DNA of 64,000 nt. It comes from Microvirga sp. GTDB lineage: Bacteria > Pseudomonadota > Alphaproteobacteria > Rhizobiales > Beijerinckiaceae. The stretch covers positions 1-64,000 of the forward strand of contig JAQSWQ010000008.1 in NCBI GenBank assembly GCA_029266525.1, given 5' to 3'. The notes under the pieces were generated by a model that was not told the DNA's origin, made no database searches, and saw nothing but the letters and a program-made list of their open reading frames with translations. Positions 47,803 through 57,463 of the stretch are shown piece by piece. The position numbers were made by a program, and so were the translations under genes. Position 1 is the stretch's first letter, and the number at the start of each line of letters is the position of its first letter.

Positions 47803-50153
47803 GGCATCGGCCTCCCGCGCACGGCCTCGCAGGCGCGCAGAATCGCCTCGGGGGTCGCCGGCGCATCGAGGGGCACGGGCCTGTCCGGCGCGAGCGAGCG
47901 GATCGCGTCGGCTATGGCGCAGAAAACGCTGATCGCGAGCATCAGCGGCGGCTCGCCCACCGCTTTCGAGCGGTAGATCGTCTCCTCGCGATTGCTGCCG
48001 GGATAGAGCGCGACCCGGAAATCCGCCGGTACATCTGAGGCGACCGGGATCTTGTAGGTCGAGGGCGCATGGGTGAGGAGCCGCCCCTCCTCGTCGAAGA
48101 CCAGTTCCTCGGTCGTGAGCCAGCCCATGCCCTGGACGAAGCCGCCCTCGATCTGGCCGATGTCGATCGCCGGGTTCAGCGACCTCCCGCAATCGTGCAG
48201 GATGTCGATCCGCGTCACGCGGTTCTCGCCCGTGAGCGTGTCGATCATCACCTCACTGCAGGCAGCGCCACAGGCGAAATAGAAGAAGGGCCGCCCCTGC
48301 CCCTTGGCGCGATCCCAGGTGATCTTCGGCGTCCTGTAGAACCCGGCTTCGGAGAGCTGCACACGCGCCTGGATGCAGGTTCGCGCGAGCTCGCCGAAGC
48401 CGAGGCTCTGGTTGCCGATGAAGACGAGGTCGTCGCGGAAGACGACATCGCTTTCGGCGACCCCATGGGCCGCGGCCGCGAAGGCGGCCATGCGCCGCTT
48501 GATCGCCTGCGCCGCGTTGCGCGCCGCCATGCCGTTGAGGTCCGAGCCGGCCGAGGCTGCGGTCGCGGAGGTGTTCGGGACCTTGCCGGTCGAGGTCGCG
48601 GTGACGCGCACGCGCTCGAGCGCGATGCCGAACTCCTCGGCCACCACCTGCGCCACCTTCACATGGAGCCCCTGCCCCATCTCGGTGCCGCCGTGGTTCA
48701 GATGGACCGAGCCGTCCTGATAGACATGGACCAGCGCGCCAGCCTGGTTGAGGTGGGTCAGGGTGAAGCTGATGCCGAACTTCACGGGCGTGAGGGCGAT
48801 GCCGCGCTTGAGGAAACGCGAGCGCCCGTTGAAGGCTGCGATGTCGTCCCGACGCGCCCGGTAATCGGAGCTGCGCTCGAGCGCGCGCATGATGTCGCGG
48901 AGTATGTCGGCATCCTCCACCGTCATGCCGTAGGGCGTGAGGTCGCGGCCAGGCGCGTAGAGATTGGCATAGCGGATATCGAGCGGGTCGCGGCCGAGCG
49001 CCCAGGCGACGCGGTCGACCGCCTGCTCGATCACGAGCATGCCCTGCGGCCCGCCGAAGCCGCGGAAGGCGGTGTTCGAGACCGTGTTCGTCTTGAGCCG
49101 TTTCGAGGCGATGCGCGCGGCGGGCAGGAAGTAGGCGTTGTCGGAATGCAGCATCGTGCGGTCGACCACACCCTGCGAAAGGTCGGCCGAATAGCCGCAG
49201 CGGGCGAGATGCTCGACCGCATAGCCGAGGATGCGGCCCTCTTCGTCGAAGCCGACGCGCCAGTCGGAGCGGAAATCATGCCGCTTGCCGGTGAGGAGGA
49301 AATCGTCGTCGCGGTCGAGCCGGATCTTGCAGGGGCGGCCGGTGATTCGGGCGGCAAGCGCCGCGACCGCCGCCCATTGCGTCGCCTGGCTCTCCTTGCC
49401 GCCGAAGCCGCCGCCCATGCGCCGCACCTCGCAGGTGACGTAGGCGTCGGGAAGGCCGAGGACGCGCGCCACGACGTGCTGGACCTCGGTCGGGTGCTGG
49501 GTCGAGGAATAGACGTGGACGGAGCCGTCCTCGCCCGGGATCGCGAGCGCAGCCTGGCCCTCGAGATAGAAATGCTCCTGCCCGCCAACCCGGAACGAGC
49601 CCTCGAGCCGGTGCGGTGCGCCCTCGAGGGCGGCGTCTGCATCGCCCCGGCCGAAGGCGTAGTCGGGCAGAACGGTCTCGCCGCGAGCAAGCGCATCCTC
49701 GACGGTCACGCTCGGATGCTCGGCTTCAATCTCGACTAGGGCGAGCCGAGCCGCCCGGCGCGCGGCCTCGTGGCTTTGCGCGACGACCGCAAACAGCGCC
49801 TGGCCGCGAAACGAGACCTTGCCGGCCGCAAAGAGCGGTTCGTCGCCGAAGGCCGGCGAGACATCGTTGCGGCCCGGGATGTGGCCCGGCGTGAGCACGG
49901 CGACCGCTCCGGGCGCGGCACGGACCTTGTCCAGGCCGAGCCCGGCGAGCCGCCCGCGCGCCTTCGGCGCCAGGCCGATCGCGACGTGCAGGGTGCCCTC
50001 CGGCTCCCGGATGTCGTCGATGTACTCCGCGGCGCCCGTGACATGCTTCGCCGCGGAATCGTGCGGCAGCGCGCGGTGAACGTGGCGAAGCTCCCCTCCC
50101 GGTTCAGGAAAGGGGGCAGGAAGCGGGCCTGGCCCTCCATGCCGCTCCTCCAT
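47799..50153 (-). CDS. xdhB: Xanthine dehydrogenase molybdopterin-binding subunit
   Basis: VHRALPHDSAAKHVTGAAEYIDDIREPEGTLHVAIGLAPKARGRL, AFRGFGGPQGMLVIE, NHGGTEMGQGLHVKVAQVVAEEFGI. Confidence 0.96.
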   Translation of the reverse strand: MEERHGGPGPLPAPFPEPGGELRHVHRALPHDSAAKHVTGAAEYIDDIREPEGTLHVAIGLAPKARGRLAGLGLDKVRAAPGAVAVLTPGHIPGRNDVSPAFGDEPLFAAGKVSFRGQALFAVVAQSHEAARRAARLALVEIEAEHPSVTVEDALARGETVLPDYAFGRGDADAALEGAPHRLEGSFRVGGQEHFYLEGQAALAIPGEDGSVHVYSSTQHPTEVQHVVARVLGLPDAYVTCEVRRMGGGFGGKESQATQWAAVAALAARITGRPCKIRLDRDDDFLLTGKRHDFRSDWRVGFDEEGRILGYAVEHLARCGYSADLSQGVVDRTMLHSDNAYFLPAARIASKRLKTNTVSNTAFRGFGGPQGMLVIEQAVDRVAWALGRDPLDIRYANLYAPGRDLTPYGMTVEDADILRDIMRALERSSDYRARRDDIAAFNGRSRFLKRGIALTPVKFGISFTLTHLNQAGALVHVYQDGSVHLNHGGTEMGQGLHVKVAQVVAEEFGIALERVRVTATSTGKVPNTSATAASAGSDLNGMAARNAAQAIKRRMAAFAAAAHGVAESDVVFRDDLVFIGNQSLGFGELARTCIQARVQLSEAGFYRTPKITWDRAKGQGRPFFYFACGAACSEVMIDTLTGENRVTRIDILHDCGRSLNPAIDIGQIEGGFVQGMGWLTTEELVFDEEGRLLTHAPSTYKIPVASDVPADFRVALYPGSNREETIYRSKAVGEPPLMLAISVFCAIADAIRSLAPDRPVPLDAPATPEAILRACEAVRGRPMP

Positions 50154-50157
50154 CGCC

Positions 50158-51636
50158 TCACTCCGCCGCGAGCGGCTTTTCGCGCCGGCCGGCAATGCGG
50201 GTCGCCCGGCTGTCGCCGTGCGCGACTTCGGTCAGCGCCTTGAAGAGCAGGTTACGCGCCACTAGCCCGCGATAGGCGGCGGAGGCCCGCTGGTCCGAGA
50301 GGGGCGTGAAATCGCGCCCGAGGGCCGCGAGGGCGGGCTCCCAGCTCGCCGGATCTTCGAGCGAAGCACCGGTAAGCGCGGCCTCGGCTTTGCCTGCGCG
50401 TTTCGGCACGCCCGCCATGCCGCCATAGGCAAGACGCGCCCCGAGGACACGCCTTCGGTCCAGGGTAAGCTGGAACGCCCCCATCACGGCTGAGATGTCC
50501 TCGTCGAAGCGCTTCGAGACCTTGAAGCAGCGGAAGGCCTCACCAAGCTGCGGCTTCCGGACCACGACCCGCCTGACGAATTCGCCCGGCTCGCGGTCCT
50601 GCTTGCGATAGGCGAGAAAGAAATCGTCCAGCGAGATGGTACGGATGCGCTCGCCTTTGCGGAGCTCGAGTTCCGCGCCCAGTGCCATGAGGGCGGGCGC
50701 GAGATCGCCGATCGGAGAGCCGTTCGCGATGTTGCCGCCGACCGTGCCGGCCGCGCGGATTTGCGCGCCGCCGAAACGGCGCATCAACTCGCCGAGATCG
50801 GGGGCGGTGGCCGAAAGCGCCGCGTAGGCGCGAGACAGCGGGACGGCGGCGCCGAAGGCGATTGCATCCGCTCCTTCCTCAACGAGGTCGAGCCCGCGAA
50901 CGCGGCCAAGCCAGATCACCTTGTCCAGCTCGGCAAGCGCCTTTGTCACCCATAAGCCGACATCGGTGCAACCCGCGACGAGCGTGGCGTCTGGATGTTC
51001 GTCATAGAGGGCGGCAAGCGAGCCCTCGCGCGCGGGCGCGGCGAAGAATCGAGCATCGCTGCCGATGAACAGGTCGGCTTGGTCCGCAAGCGCGGAAACA
51101 GCCTCTGTCCCTTCGGTGCGTCTTTCCGCAAACGCATCGCGGGGCGCTTCTGCGCAAGCCTCCAGCGCAGCGTCGACGATCGGGCGATAACCTGTGCAGC
51201 GGCAGAGATTACCCGCGAGCGCGTCCTTCACGGCCTCGCGGCTCACCGGCCGCTCTGCCGTCTGATAGAGCGCGAAGAGGCTCATCACGATGCCGGGCGT
51301 GCAGAAGCCGCATTGCGACCCGTGATGCGCTACCATCGCCCGCTGGACCGGGTGGAGACCATCGGAGCCGGCGAGATCCTCGACCGTGATCAGTTCGGCG
51401 CCGTCGATCTGGCCGAGAAGATGGATACAGGCGTTGACCGACTCATAAGCTAGCCGGTCCTCCCGCAAGCGCCCGAGCACCACCGTGCAGGCGCCGCAGT
51501 CGCCTTCGGCGCAGCCTTCCTTCGTGCCCAGGCTGCGCTCTCGAAGGCGAAGATAGTCCAGCGCGGTGGCGCGCGGGTGGAAATCGAACAGCTCGACCAC
51601 CCGGCCGTGACGCAGGAAGCGGATCGATTGCCTCAC
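50158..51636 (-). CDS. xdhA: Xanthine dehydrogenase small subunit (FAD/2x[2Fe-2S])
   Basis: RSLGTKEGCAEGDCGACTVVLGRL, HHGSQCGFCTPGIVMSLFAL, GNLCRCTGYRPIVDA, GGAQIRAAGTVGGNIANGSPIGD. Confidence 0.96.
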   Translation of the reverse strand: MRQSIRFLRHGRVVELFDFHPRATALDYLRLRERSLGTKEGCAEGDCGACTVVLGRLREDRLAYESVNACIHLLGQIDGAELITVEDLAGSDGLHPVQRAMVAHHGSQCGFCTPGIVMSLFALYQTAERPVSREAVKDALAGNLCRCTGYRPIVDAALEACAEAPRDAFAERRTEGTEAVSALADQADLFIGSDARFFAAPAREGSLAALYDEHPDATLVAGCTDVGLWVTKALAELDKVIWLGRVRGLDLVEEGADAIAFGAAVPLSRAYAALSATAPDLGELMRRFGGAQIRAAGTVGGNIANGSPIGDLAPALMALGAELELRKGERIRTISLDDFFLAYRKQDREPGEFVRRVVVRKPQLGEAFRCFKVSKRFDEDISAVMGAFQLTLDRRRVLGARLAYGGMAGVPKRAGKAEAALTGASLEDPASWEPALAALGRDFTPLSDQRASAAYRGLVARNLLFKALTEVAHGDSRATRIAGRREKPLAAE

Positions 51637-51722
51637 CCGTGCTCGTCCTACCAGCCGGCCGTCGGCGGGCCGCACAGGATGGCCGAGGCTCGCCTCATAG
51701 CCAAGGCCGGCCGAGCCGCGGC

Positions 51723-52625
51723 TTAAGCCGGGCGGGCGCCCGCCGCCAGGAAAACGTCGACCTCGGCGCGGCTCGGCGCGCCGTCACGCCCGCCGAAGCG
51801 CGTGCATTTGAGCGCCGCCGCGGCAGAGGCGAAGCGGATCGCCGCGCGCTCGCCCCTGCCTTCCGCCAGCGCGAGCGCGAAGGCTCCGTGCCATGTGTCC
51901 CCCGCGCCGAGGGTATCCACAGCCTCGACCGTAAAGGCGGGCTCATGCGCCACAATGTCGCCGTCGCGGAAGAACACGCCGCCCGCGCCGGTGGTCACCG
52001 CGAACCAGGCTGCGGAGCGCGACAGCGATTCGAGCCCGGCGCGGCAATCGTCCGAGCCGGTGAGATCGCGAAGCCCCTGGGCCGAGAAGGCCACATGGGT
52101 CGCAAGCTCCAACACCTCGGGGTGCTCGCGTGGCGCTCGGTCGCCGTCGAGCACCGCCGGTACGCCGGTCTCGCGGGCGAGGCGGAAGAAATGCGCCGAG
52201 CCTGCCTGCCAGCGCGTGTCCCCGAGAACTGCGCCCACGTCCGCCGGCAGGCTCCTCGGCAGGGCGGCGGTCGAGCCGGGGAGTTCCGGATCGGAATATG
52301 AGATGACGACCCGCTCGCCGGCGCGATCGACCAGGATCGCGGAAAGTGGCGATTTCCTGCCGGCGATCCGCCGAACGCCTGCGCAGTCCACGCCCTCCCG
52401 CTCGAGCCCCGCTATGATCTCGTCTCCAGGCCGATCCTCCCCGAGCGCTCCGAAGAAGCCGACCTTGCCCCCGAGTCGGGCAATCGCGACCGCCGCATTC
52501 GCGGCGGTGCCCCCGGTCGTCACGGCGAGATCATGCGCGCGGTACTTCTCGGCCCTTTGCGGCATCGCCTCGACCGCGAAGACCTGGTCGAGCGTGGCGA
52601 TTCCGACGCACAGGATGCGCGCCAC
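51723..52625 (-). CDS. PfkB/ribokinase family sugar kinase
   Basis: GGTAANAAVAIARLGGKVGFFGALGEDRPGDEIIAGLEREGVD, VDTLGAGDTWHGAFALALAEG. Confidence 0.9.
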   Translation of the reverse strand: MARILCVGIATLDQVFAVEAMPQRAEKYRAHDLAVTTGGTAANAAVAIARLGGKVGFFGALGEDRPGDEIIAGLEREGVDCAGVRRIAGRKSPLSAILVDRAGERVVISYSDPELPGSTAALPRSLPADVGAVLGDTRWQAGSAHFFRLARETGVPAVLDGDRAPREHPEVLELATHVAFSAQGLRDLTGSDDCRAGLESLSRSAAWFAVTTGAGGVFFRDGDIVAHEPAFTVEAVDTLGAGDTWHGAFALALAEGRGERAAIRFASAAAALKCTRFGGRDGAPSRAEVDVFLAAGARPA

Positions 52626-52628
52626 TCC

Positions 52629-53069
52629 TTACCACACGCCCGTGTTGGGCATCGAGGCCCAGGGCTCCTGCGGAGGTTTGGCCTCGCCGCGCTGAAGGAG
52701 CTCGATCGAGATGTTGTCGGGAGAGCGGATGAAGGCCATGTAGCCGTCGCGGGGCGGGCGGTTGATGGTCACACCTGCCTCCATCAGCTTCCGGCAGGTC
52801 TCATAGACGTCGTCCACACGGTAGGCGAGGTGGCCGAAGTTGCGCCCGCCCTGATATTCGTGCTCATCCCAATTGTAGGTGAGCTCGACGAGGGGCGCCC
52901 TGGTCTCGCGGGCGCGCTCGAGGTCGTCGCGCGCGGCGAGGAAGACCAAGGTGAAGCGGCCCTTCTCGTTCTCCACCCGGCGCGTTTCGATCAGGCCGAG
53001 CTTGTTGCAGTAGAAATCGAGCGACTGGTCGAGGTCGGCGACCCGAACCATCGTGTGCAGGTATTCCAT
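52629..53069 (-). CDS. gloA: Lactoylglutathione lyase (glyoxalase I)
   Basis: [72 protein letters not shown]. Confidence 0.95.
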   Translation of the reverse strand: MEYLHTMVRVADLDQSLDFYCNKLGLIETRRVENEKGRFTLVFLAARDDLERARETRAPLVELTYNWDEHEYQGGRNFGHLAYRVDDVYETCRKLMEAGVTINRPPRDGYMAFIRSPDNISIELLQRGEAKPPQEPWASMPNTGVW

Positions 53070-53141
53070 GCCGCGTCTCCGTGATGAGAAGGCGTCCTAC
53101 ATCGGCGAAACCACGGCGCCTGAAAAGGGCTGGCTTCGCTC

Positions 53142-54557
53142 ATGACGGACCCCGGCCGCCCCGCCGCAGGGCCCGACCCGCGCCGGGCCGAGCGGCGCAA
53201 GGAGCGCGCCGCGATCTGGTCGATCGCGGCGAGCGTTGCCATCACGCTCGGCAAGGGCATCGCAGGCTTCGCGACGGGCTCGCTCGCGCTCATCTCGGAC
53301 GCCGCGCACAGCCTGCTCGACGTCGCCGCAACCACCATGACCTGGCTCGCGATCCGGGCCGCCCACAAACCGGCGGACGAGGAGCACCATTACGGGCACG
53401 GCAAGTACGAGTCGCTCGCGGCCCTGATCGAGACGGCTTTCCTGTTCGTGCTCTCCGGTGCCGTCGCCTTCGAAGGGTTGAGGCGGCTGTGGGCCGGAGA
53501 GAGCGATGTGGTGTTCAGTTGGGCTGCCGTCGCAGTCCTCGGCTTCGCGATCGTCCTCGATTCCTGGCGCTGGTGGTCGCTGAAGCGCGTCGCGCGCGAG
53601 ACCGGGAGCGAGGCCCTCGAGGCCGATGCGCTCCATTTTTCCGCCGACCTGATCAACTCGGTCCTCGTGCTGATCGCATTTGGCGCAGCCGCCCGGGGAT
53701 ACCCTCAGATCGACGCTCTGGTGGCCGTGGGCGTCGCGATGTTCATAGCGGTCGCGGGCTTTCGCCTGGCGCAGCGCACCCTTGCAGCGCTCCTCGACAC
53801 GGCGCCGAAGGGCCTGGCCGAGCAAGTGCGAAACCGCGCCGAGGGTGTCTCGGGCGTCGCCTCGGTCGAGCGGGTGCGCGTGCGGCCGGCGGGCGGGCGG
53901 GCGATCGGAGAGGTTCTGGTCAATGTCTCGCGCACCCTGCCCCTCGAGCGGGTTGCCGCGATCAAGCAGAACGTTGCCGATGCGATCGCGCGGGACCTGC
54001 CCGATGCCGAGCTCACCATCACCGCCGATCCGGTGCAGCTCGATGACGAGACGATCATGGAGCGCGTGATGCTCACCGCGGCGCGGCTGCGCGTGCCGGT
54101 CCATCACATCACGGTGCAAAATCTCGAGGGCCGGATGGCCGTGAGCTTCGATGTCGAGGTCGACGGTTCTCTCAGCCTCGGCCAGGCGCACGAGATCGCG
54201 GATCGCATCGAGACCGCCATCCAGGAGGAGCTGGGGCCGCAGGTCGAGGTGGAGAGTCATATCGAGCCGCTCGCCGTCGGGCATCTCGAAGGGCGCGAGG
54301 CCGACGCCGCCACGGTGGCGCGGATCGCCTCGACGCTTGCCGCCAACACGGCCGAGGGGCCGATCCGCGAGGTGCACAATGTGCGCGTCCGCGAGACCCC
54401 GGCAGGCCTCGTCGTCAACTATCACTGCCGCGTGGATCCGGGCCTCAACGTCGCGGCCGTCCACGAGCTCGTCGACGATCTCGAGCGGCGGGTGCGGCTC
54501 GACCACGCCGAGATCCTGCGTGTGGTCGGTCACGCGGAGCCGCTCGGCAGCGCTTGA
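53142..54557 (+). CDS. Cation diffusion facilitator transporter with extended C-terminus
   Basis: KGIAGFATGSLALISDAAHSLLDVAATTMTWLAIRAAHKPADEEHHYGHGKYESLAAL; three ZT-dimer-like segments. Confidence 0.92.
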   Translation: MTDPGRPAAGPDPRRAERRKERAAIWSIAASVAITLGKGIAGFATGSLALISDAAHSLLDVAATTMTWLAIRAAHKPADEEHHYGHGKYESLAALIETAFLFVLSGAVAFEGLRRLWAGESDVVFSWAAVAVLGFAIVLDSWRWWSLKRVARETGSEALEADALHFSADLINSVLVLIAFGAAARGYPQIDALVAVGVAMFIAVAGFRLAQRTLAALLDTAPKGLAEQVRNRAEGVSGVASVERVRVRPAGGRAIGEVLVNVSRTLPLERVAAIKQNVADAIARDLPDAELTITADPVQLDDETIMERVMLTAARLRVPVHHITVQNLEGRMAVSFDVEVDGSLSLGQAHEIADRIETAIQEELGPQVEVESHIEPLAVGHLEGREADAATVARIASTLAANTAEGPIREVHNVRVRETPAGLVVNYHCRVDPGLNVAAVHELVDDLERRVRLDHAEILRVVGHAEPLGSA

Positions 54558-54625
54558 GCAGCATCGTTGCCGTCACGTCGTCGCCCGGCCATAAGGCGGC
54601 CCCAATCCGTCCGGAAGCGAGCCGC

Positions 54626-57265
54626 ATGCGCACCGACCTCCCCCAGATCGTCCGCCTCGAAGATTATCGGCCGAGCGACTTCCTGATCGATCGGGTCCAT
54701 CTCGACATCCGGCTCCACCCGACTGAGACGCGCGTCACCGCACAGCTCGCGATGCGCCCGAACCCGCACGGCGCAGCCGGGTCGCCGCTCGCGCTTGACG
54801 GAGACGAACTTCAGCTCGTCGCGCTCGCGCTCGACGGCCGCTCGCTCTCACCTGCGGACTATGCGGCGAGCCCGCAATCGCTCACGCTTCCGGACCCTCC
54901 GCGACGGCCGTTCACGCTGACCATCGAGACGCAGGCGAATCCCTCGGCCAACAGCAAGCTGATGGGGCTCTATCGCTCGGGCGGCGTCTACTGCACGCAG
55001 TGCGAGGCGGAAGGCTTCCGTCGCATCACGTATTTCCTCGACCGGCCGGACGTGCTCGCCATCTACACGACCCGCATCGAGGGCGATCGCGACAGCGAGC
55101 CGGTGCTTCTCGGAAACGGCAATCCCGTCGAGCGTGGGGAAGTCGCCGGCACCAACCGCCATTTCGCGGTCTGGCACGATCCCTTCCCGAAGCCGGCCTA
55201 TCTCTTCGCGGTGGTCGGTGGAAAGCTCGGCAAGGTCTCGAAGCGCTTCACCACGATGGGCGGGCATGACGTCGAGATCGGCATCTATGTCGAGCCCGGC
55301 AAGGAGGCCCGCGCCGATTACGCCCTTGATGCGCTCGAGCGGTCGATGCGCTGGGACGAAGAGGCGTTCGGACGGGAATACGACCTCAAGGTCTTCAACG
55401 TCGTCGCGGTTTCCGACTTCAACATGGGCGCGATGGAGAACAAGGGCCTCAACATCTTCAACGACAAATACGTGCTCGCCTCTCCCGAGACCGCGACCGA
55501 CGCCGACTATGCGGCCATCGAAGCGATCATCGCGCATGAGTACTTCCACAATTGGAGCGGCAACCGCGTCACCTGCCGCGACTGGTTCCAATTGTGCCTC
55601 AAGGAGGGGCTGACGGTCTTTCGCGACCAGGAATTTTCGTCCGACATGCGCTCGCGGCCCGTGCACCGCATCTCGGAGGTGAAGACACTGCGCGCGCGCC
55701 AGTTCTCGGAGGATGCAGGGCCTCTCGCCCATGCCGTGCGCCCGCGGCAGTACCGCGAGATCAACAACTTCTACACCGCGACCGTCTACGAGAAGGGCGC
55801 TGAGATCGTGCGCATGCTGAAGACACTGATCGGCGAGGCCGATTTCCGGCGCGGCATGGATCTGTATTTCGAGCGCAACGACGGCAAGGCAGCGACCGTC
55901 GAGGATTTCCTGCAGGCCTTCGCTGACGTGACCGGCAAGGATCTCTCGCATTTCGCGAAGTGGTACGAGCAGGCCGGCACCCCACGCGTCGCGGCGAGCG
56001 GTCACTACGACGCGGCGAGCCAGACCTATCGGCTCGACCTCGCACAGGCGACACCCTCAACGCCGGGTCAGGCGCTCAAGGAGCCGATGGTGATCCCGGT
56101 CATGATCGGCCTCGTCGCGCTCGACGGCACGGCGATGGAGCCGCGCTGCAACCAGGTGAATGCGGATGGCGCCTTCGTGCTCGACCAAGCGGCGGACAGC
56201 CTTATCTTCCACGACGTGCCGACGCAGCCGGTACCGTCGCTGCTCCGGGGCTTCTCGGCGCCGGTGAGGCTTTCGCTCGCTCTCACCGACGACGAGCTCC
56301 TGGGGCTCCTGCGCCACGATAGCGACGCCTTTAACCGTTGGCAGGCGGCGCAGACCGTTGCCCTGCGCTTTCTTGTGCGCGGCGCGTCCGGTGGTGTATC
56401 GCCGGAGGGTGCGGCACTCACCCTCGCCCAGGCCCTCCGTGGCTTTCTCGACCGCGACGCACACGGCGACCCGGCCTTCGCTTCTCTCGTTCTGACGCTG
56501 CCGAGCGAAGCGGAGGTCGCGCAGGAAATCGCGACCGATGTCGATCCTGCAGCGGTCTTCGCGACACGCGAAGCCGCCCGGGCCGCGATCGGCCGCGAAC
56601 TCGCACCGAAACTCGACGGGCTTCTGTCCGCGTTGCGAGACGGGCGGCCGTACTCGCCCGATGCGGCGAGCGCCGGACGACGCGCTTTGAGGCAGGCGGC
56701 GCTCAATCTTCTCGCCGCCGCGGAGCCCGAGCGCGGGCTCGATCTTGCCGAGCAGGAGTATCGCGGCGCCGACAACATGACCGTGCGCCTCGGCGCGCTC
56801 GCGCTCGCGGCATCGCTGCCGCCGAGCGGACGCAGAGAGGCCCTGTTCGAGGATTTCCGCGCACGCTATCGCGACGAGCCGCTCATTCTGGACAAGTGGT
56901 TCGCGGTCCAGGCGACAATCCCCGAGGGCGGCACGCTCGGGCGCGTCACGGCGCTGAGGGGCGATCCGGCCTTCTCGATGTCGAACCCGAACCGCGTGCG
57001 CGCACTGATCGGCGCCTTCGCCATGGCAAACGCAACGCAATTCCACCGCTCGGACGGCGCCGGCTATGATTTCGTGGCCGACGCCGTGCTCGAGCTCGAT
57101 GCCGCAAACCCGCAGGTCGCGGCGCGCCTTCTCACCGCCTTCGGCACCTGGAAAACCATGGAGGGCGGCCGGCGTGCCAAGGCGGAAAGCGCACTCCGGC
57201 GCATCGCGGCCGCCCCCTCGCTCTCGCCCGACGTTGGCGATATCGTGCAGCGCTCGCTCGCCTGA
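54626..57265 (+). CDS. pepN: Aminopeptidase N
   Basis: NMGAMENKGLNIFNDKYVLA, IIAHEYFHNWSGNRVTCRDWFQLCLKEGLTVFRDQEFSSD. Confidence 0.97.
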   Translation: MRTDLPQIVRLEDYRPSDFLIDRVHLDIRLHPTETRVTAQLAMRPNPHGAAGSPLALDGDELQLVALALDGRSLSPADYAASPQSLTLPDPPRRPFTLTIETQANPSANSKLMGLYRSGGVYCTQCEAEGFRRITYFLDRPDVLAIYTTRIEGDRDSEPVLLGNGNPVERGEVAGTNRHFAVWHDPFPKPAYLFAVVGGKLGKVSKRFTTMGGHDVEIGIYVEPGKEARADYALDALERSMRWDEEAFGREYDLKVFNVVAVSDFNMGAMENKGLNIFNDKYVLASPETATDADYAAIEAIIAHEYFHNWSGNRVTCRDWFQLCLKEGLTVFRDQEFSSDMRSRPVHRISEVKTLRARQFSEDAGPLAHAVRPRQYREINNFYTATVYEKGAEIVRMLKTLIGEADFRRGMDLYFERNDGKAATVEDFLQAFADVTGKDLSHFAKWYEQAGTPRVAASGHYDAASQTYRLDLAQATPSTPGQALKEPMVIPVMIGLVALDGTAMEPRCNQVNADGAFVLDQAADSLIFHDVPTQPVPSLLRGFSAPVRLSLALTDDELLGLLRHDSDAFNRWQAAQTVALRFLVRGASGGVSPEGAALTLAQALRGFLDRDAHGDPAFASLVLTLPSEAEVAQEIATDVDPAAVFATREAARAAIGRELAPKLDGLLSALRDGRPYSPDAASAGRRALRQAALNLLAAAEPERGLDLAEQEYRGADNMTVRLGALALAASLPPSGRREALFEDFRARYRDEPLILDKWFAVQATIPEGGTLGRVTALRGDPAFSMSNPNRVRALIGAFAMANATQFHRSDGAGYDFVADAVLELDAANPQVAARLLTAFGTWKTMEGGRRAKAESALRRIAAAPSLSPDVGDIVQRSLA

Positions 57266-57463
57266 CCTTCCCAATTACCGGACCGTCCGCGCTTCATCTT
57301 GTGGCCCCAGTACTCGAGCAAGCAACATCACGGCAGCCAAAATTTTCGTGCGTGAGTCTGCGCCGCGCTAGACAAATCATCAGCCCGTGATTCTATTGAT
57401 GGTGATTCGGAGGGAAGCGTCGGTCCTCCGCGGGCGAGTTCACAATCCGAAAGGGCATCGCGG

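Noticed and set aside
48069-49739. 556-aa plus-strand ORF antisense to xdhB
   Set aside because: Shadow ORF opposite a confidently assigned gene.
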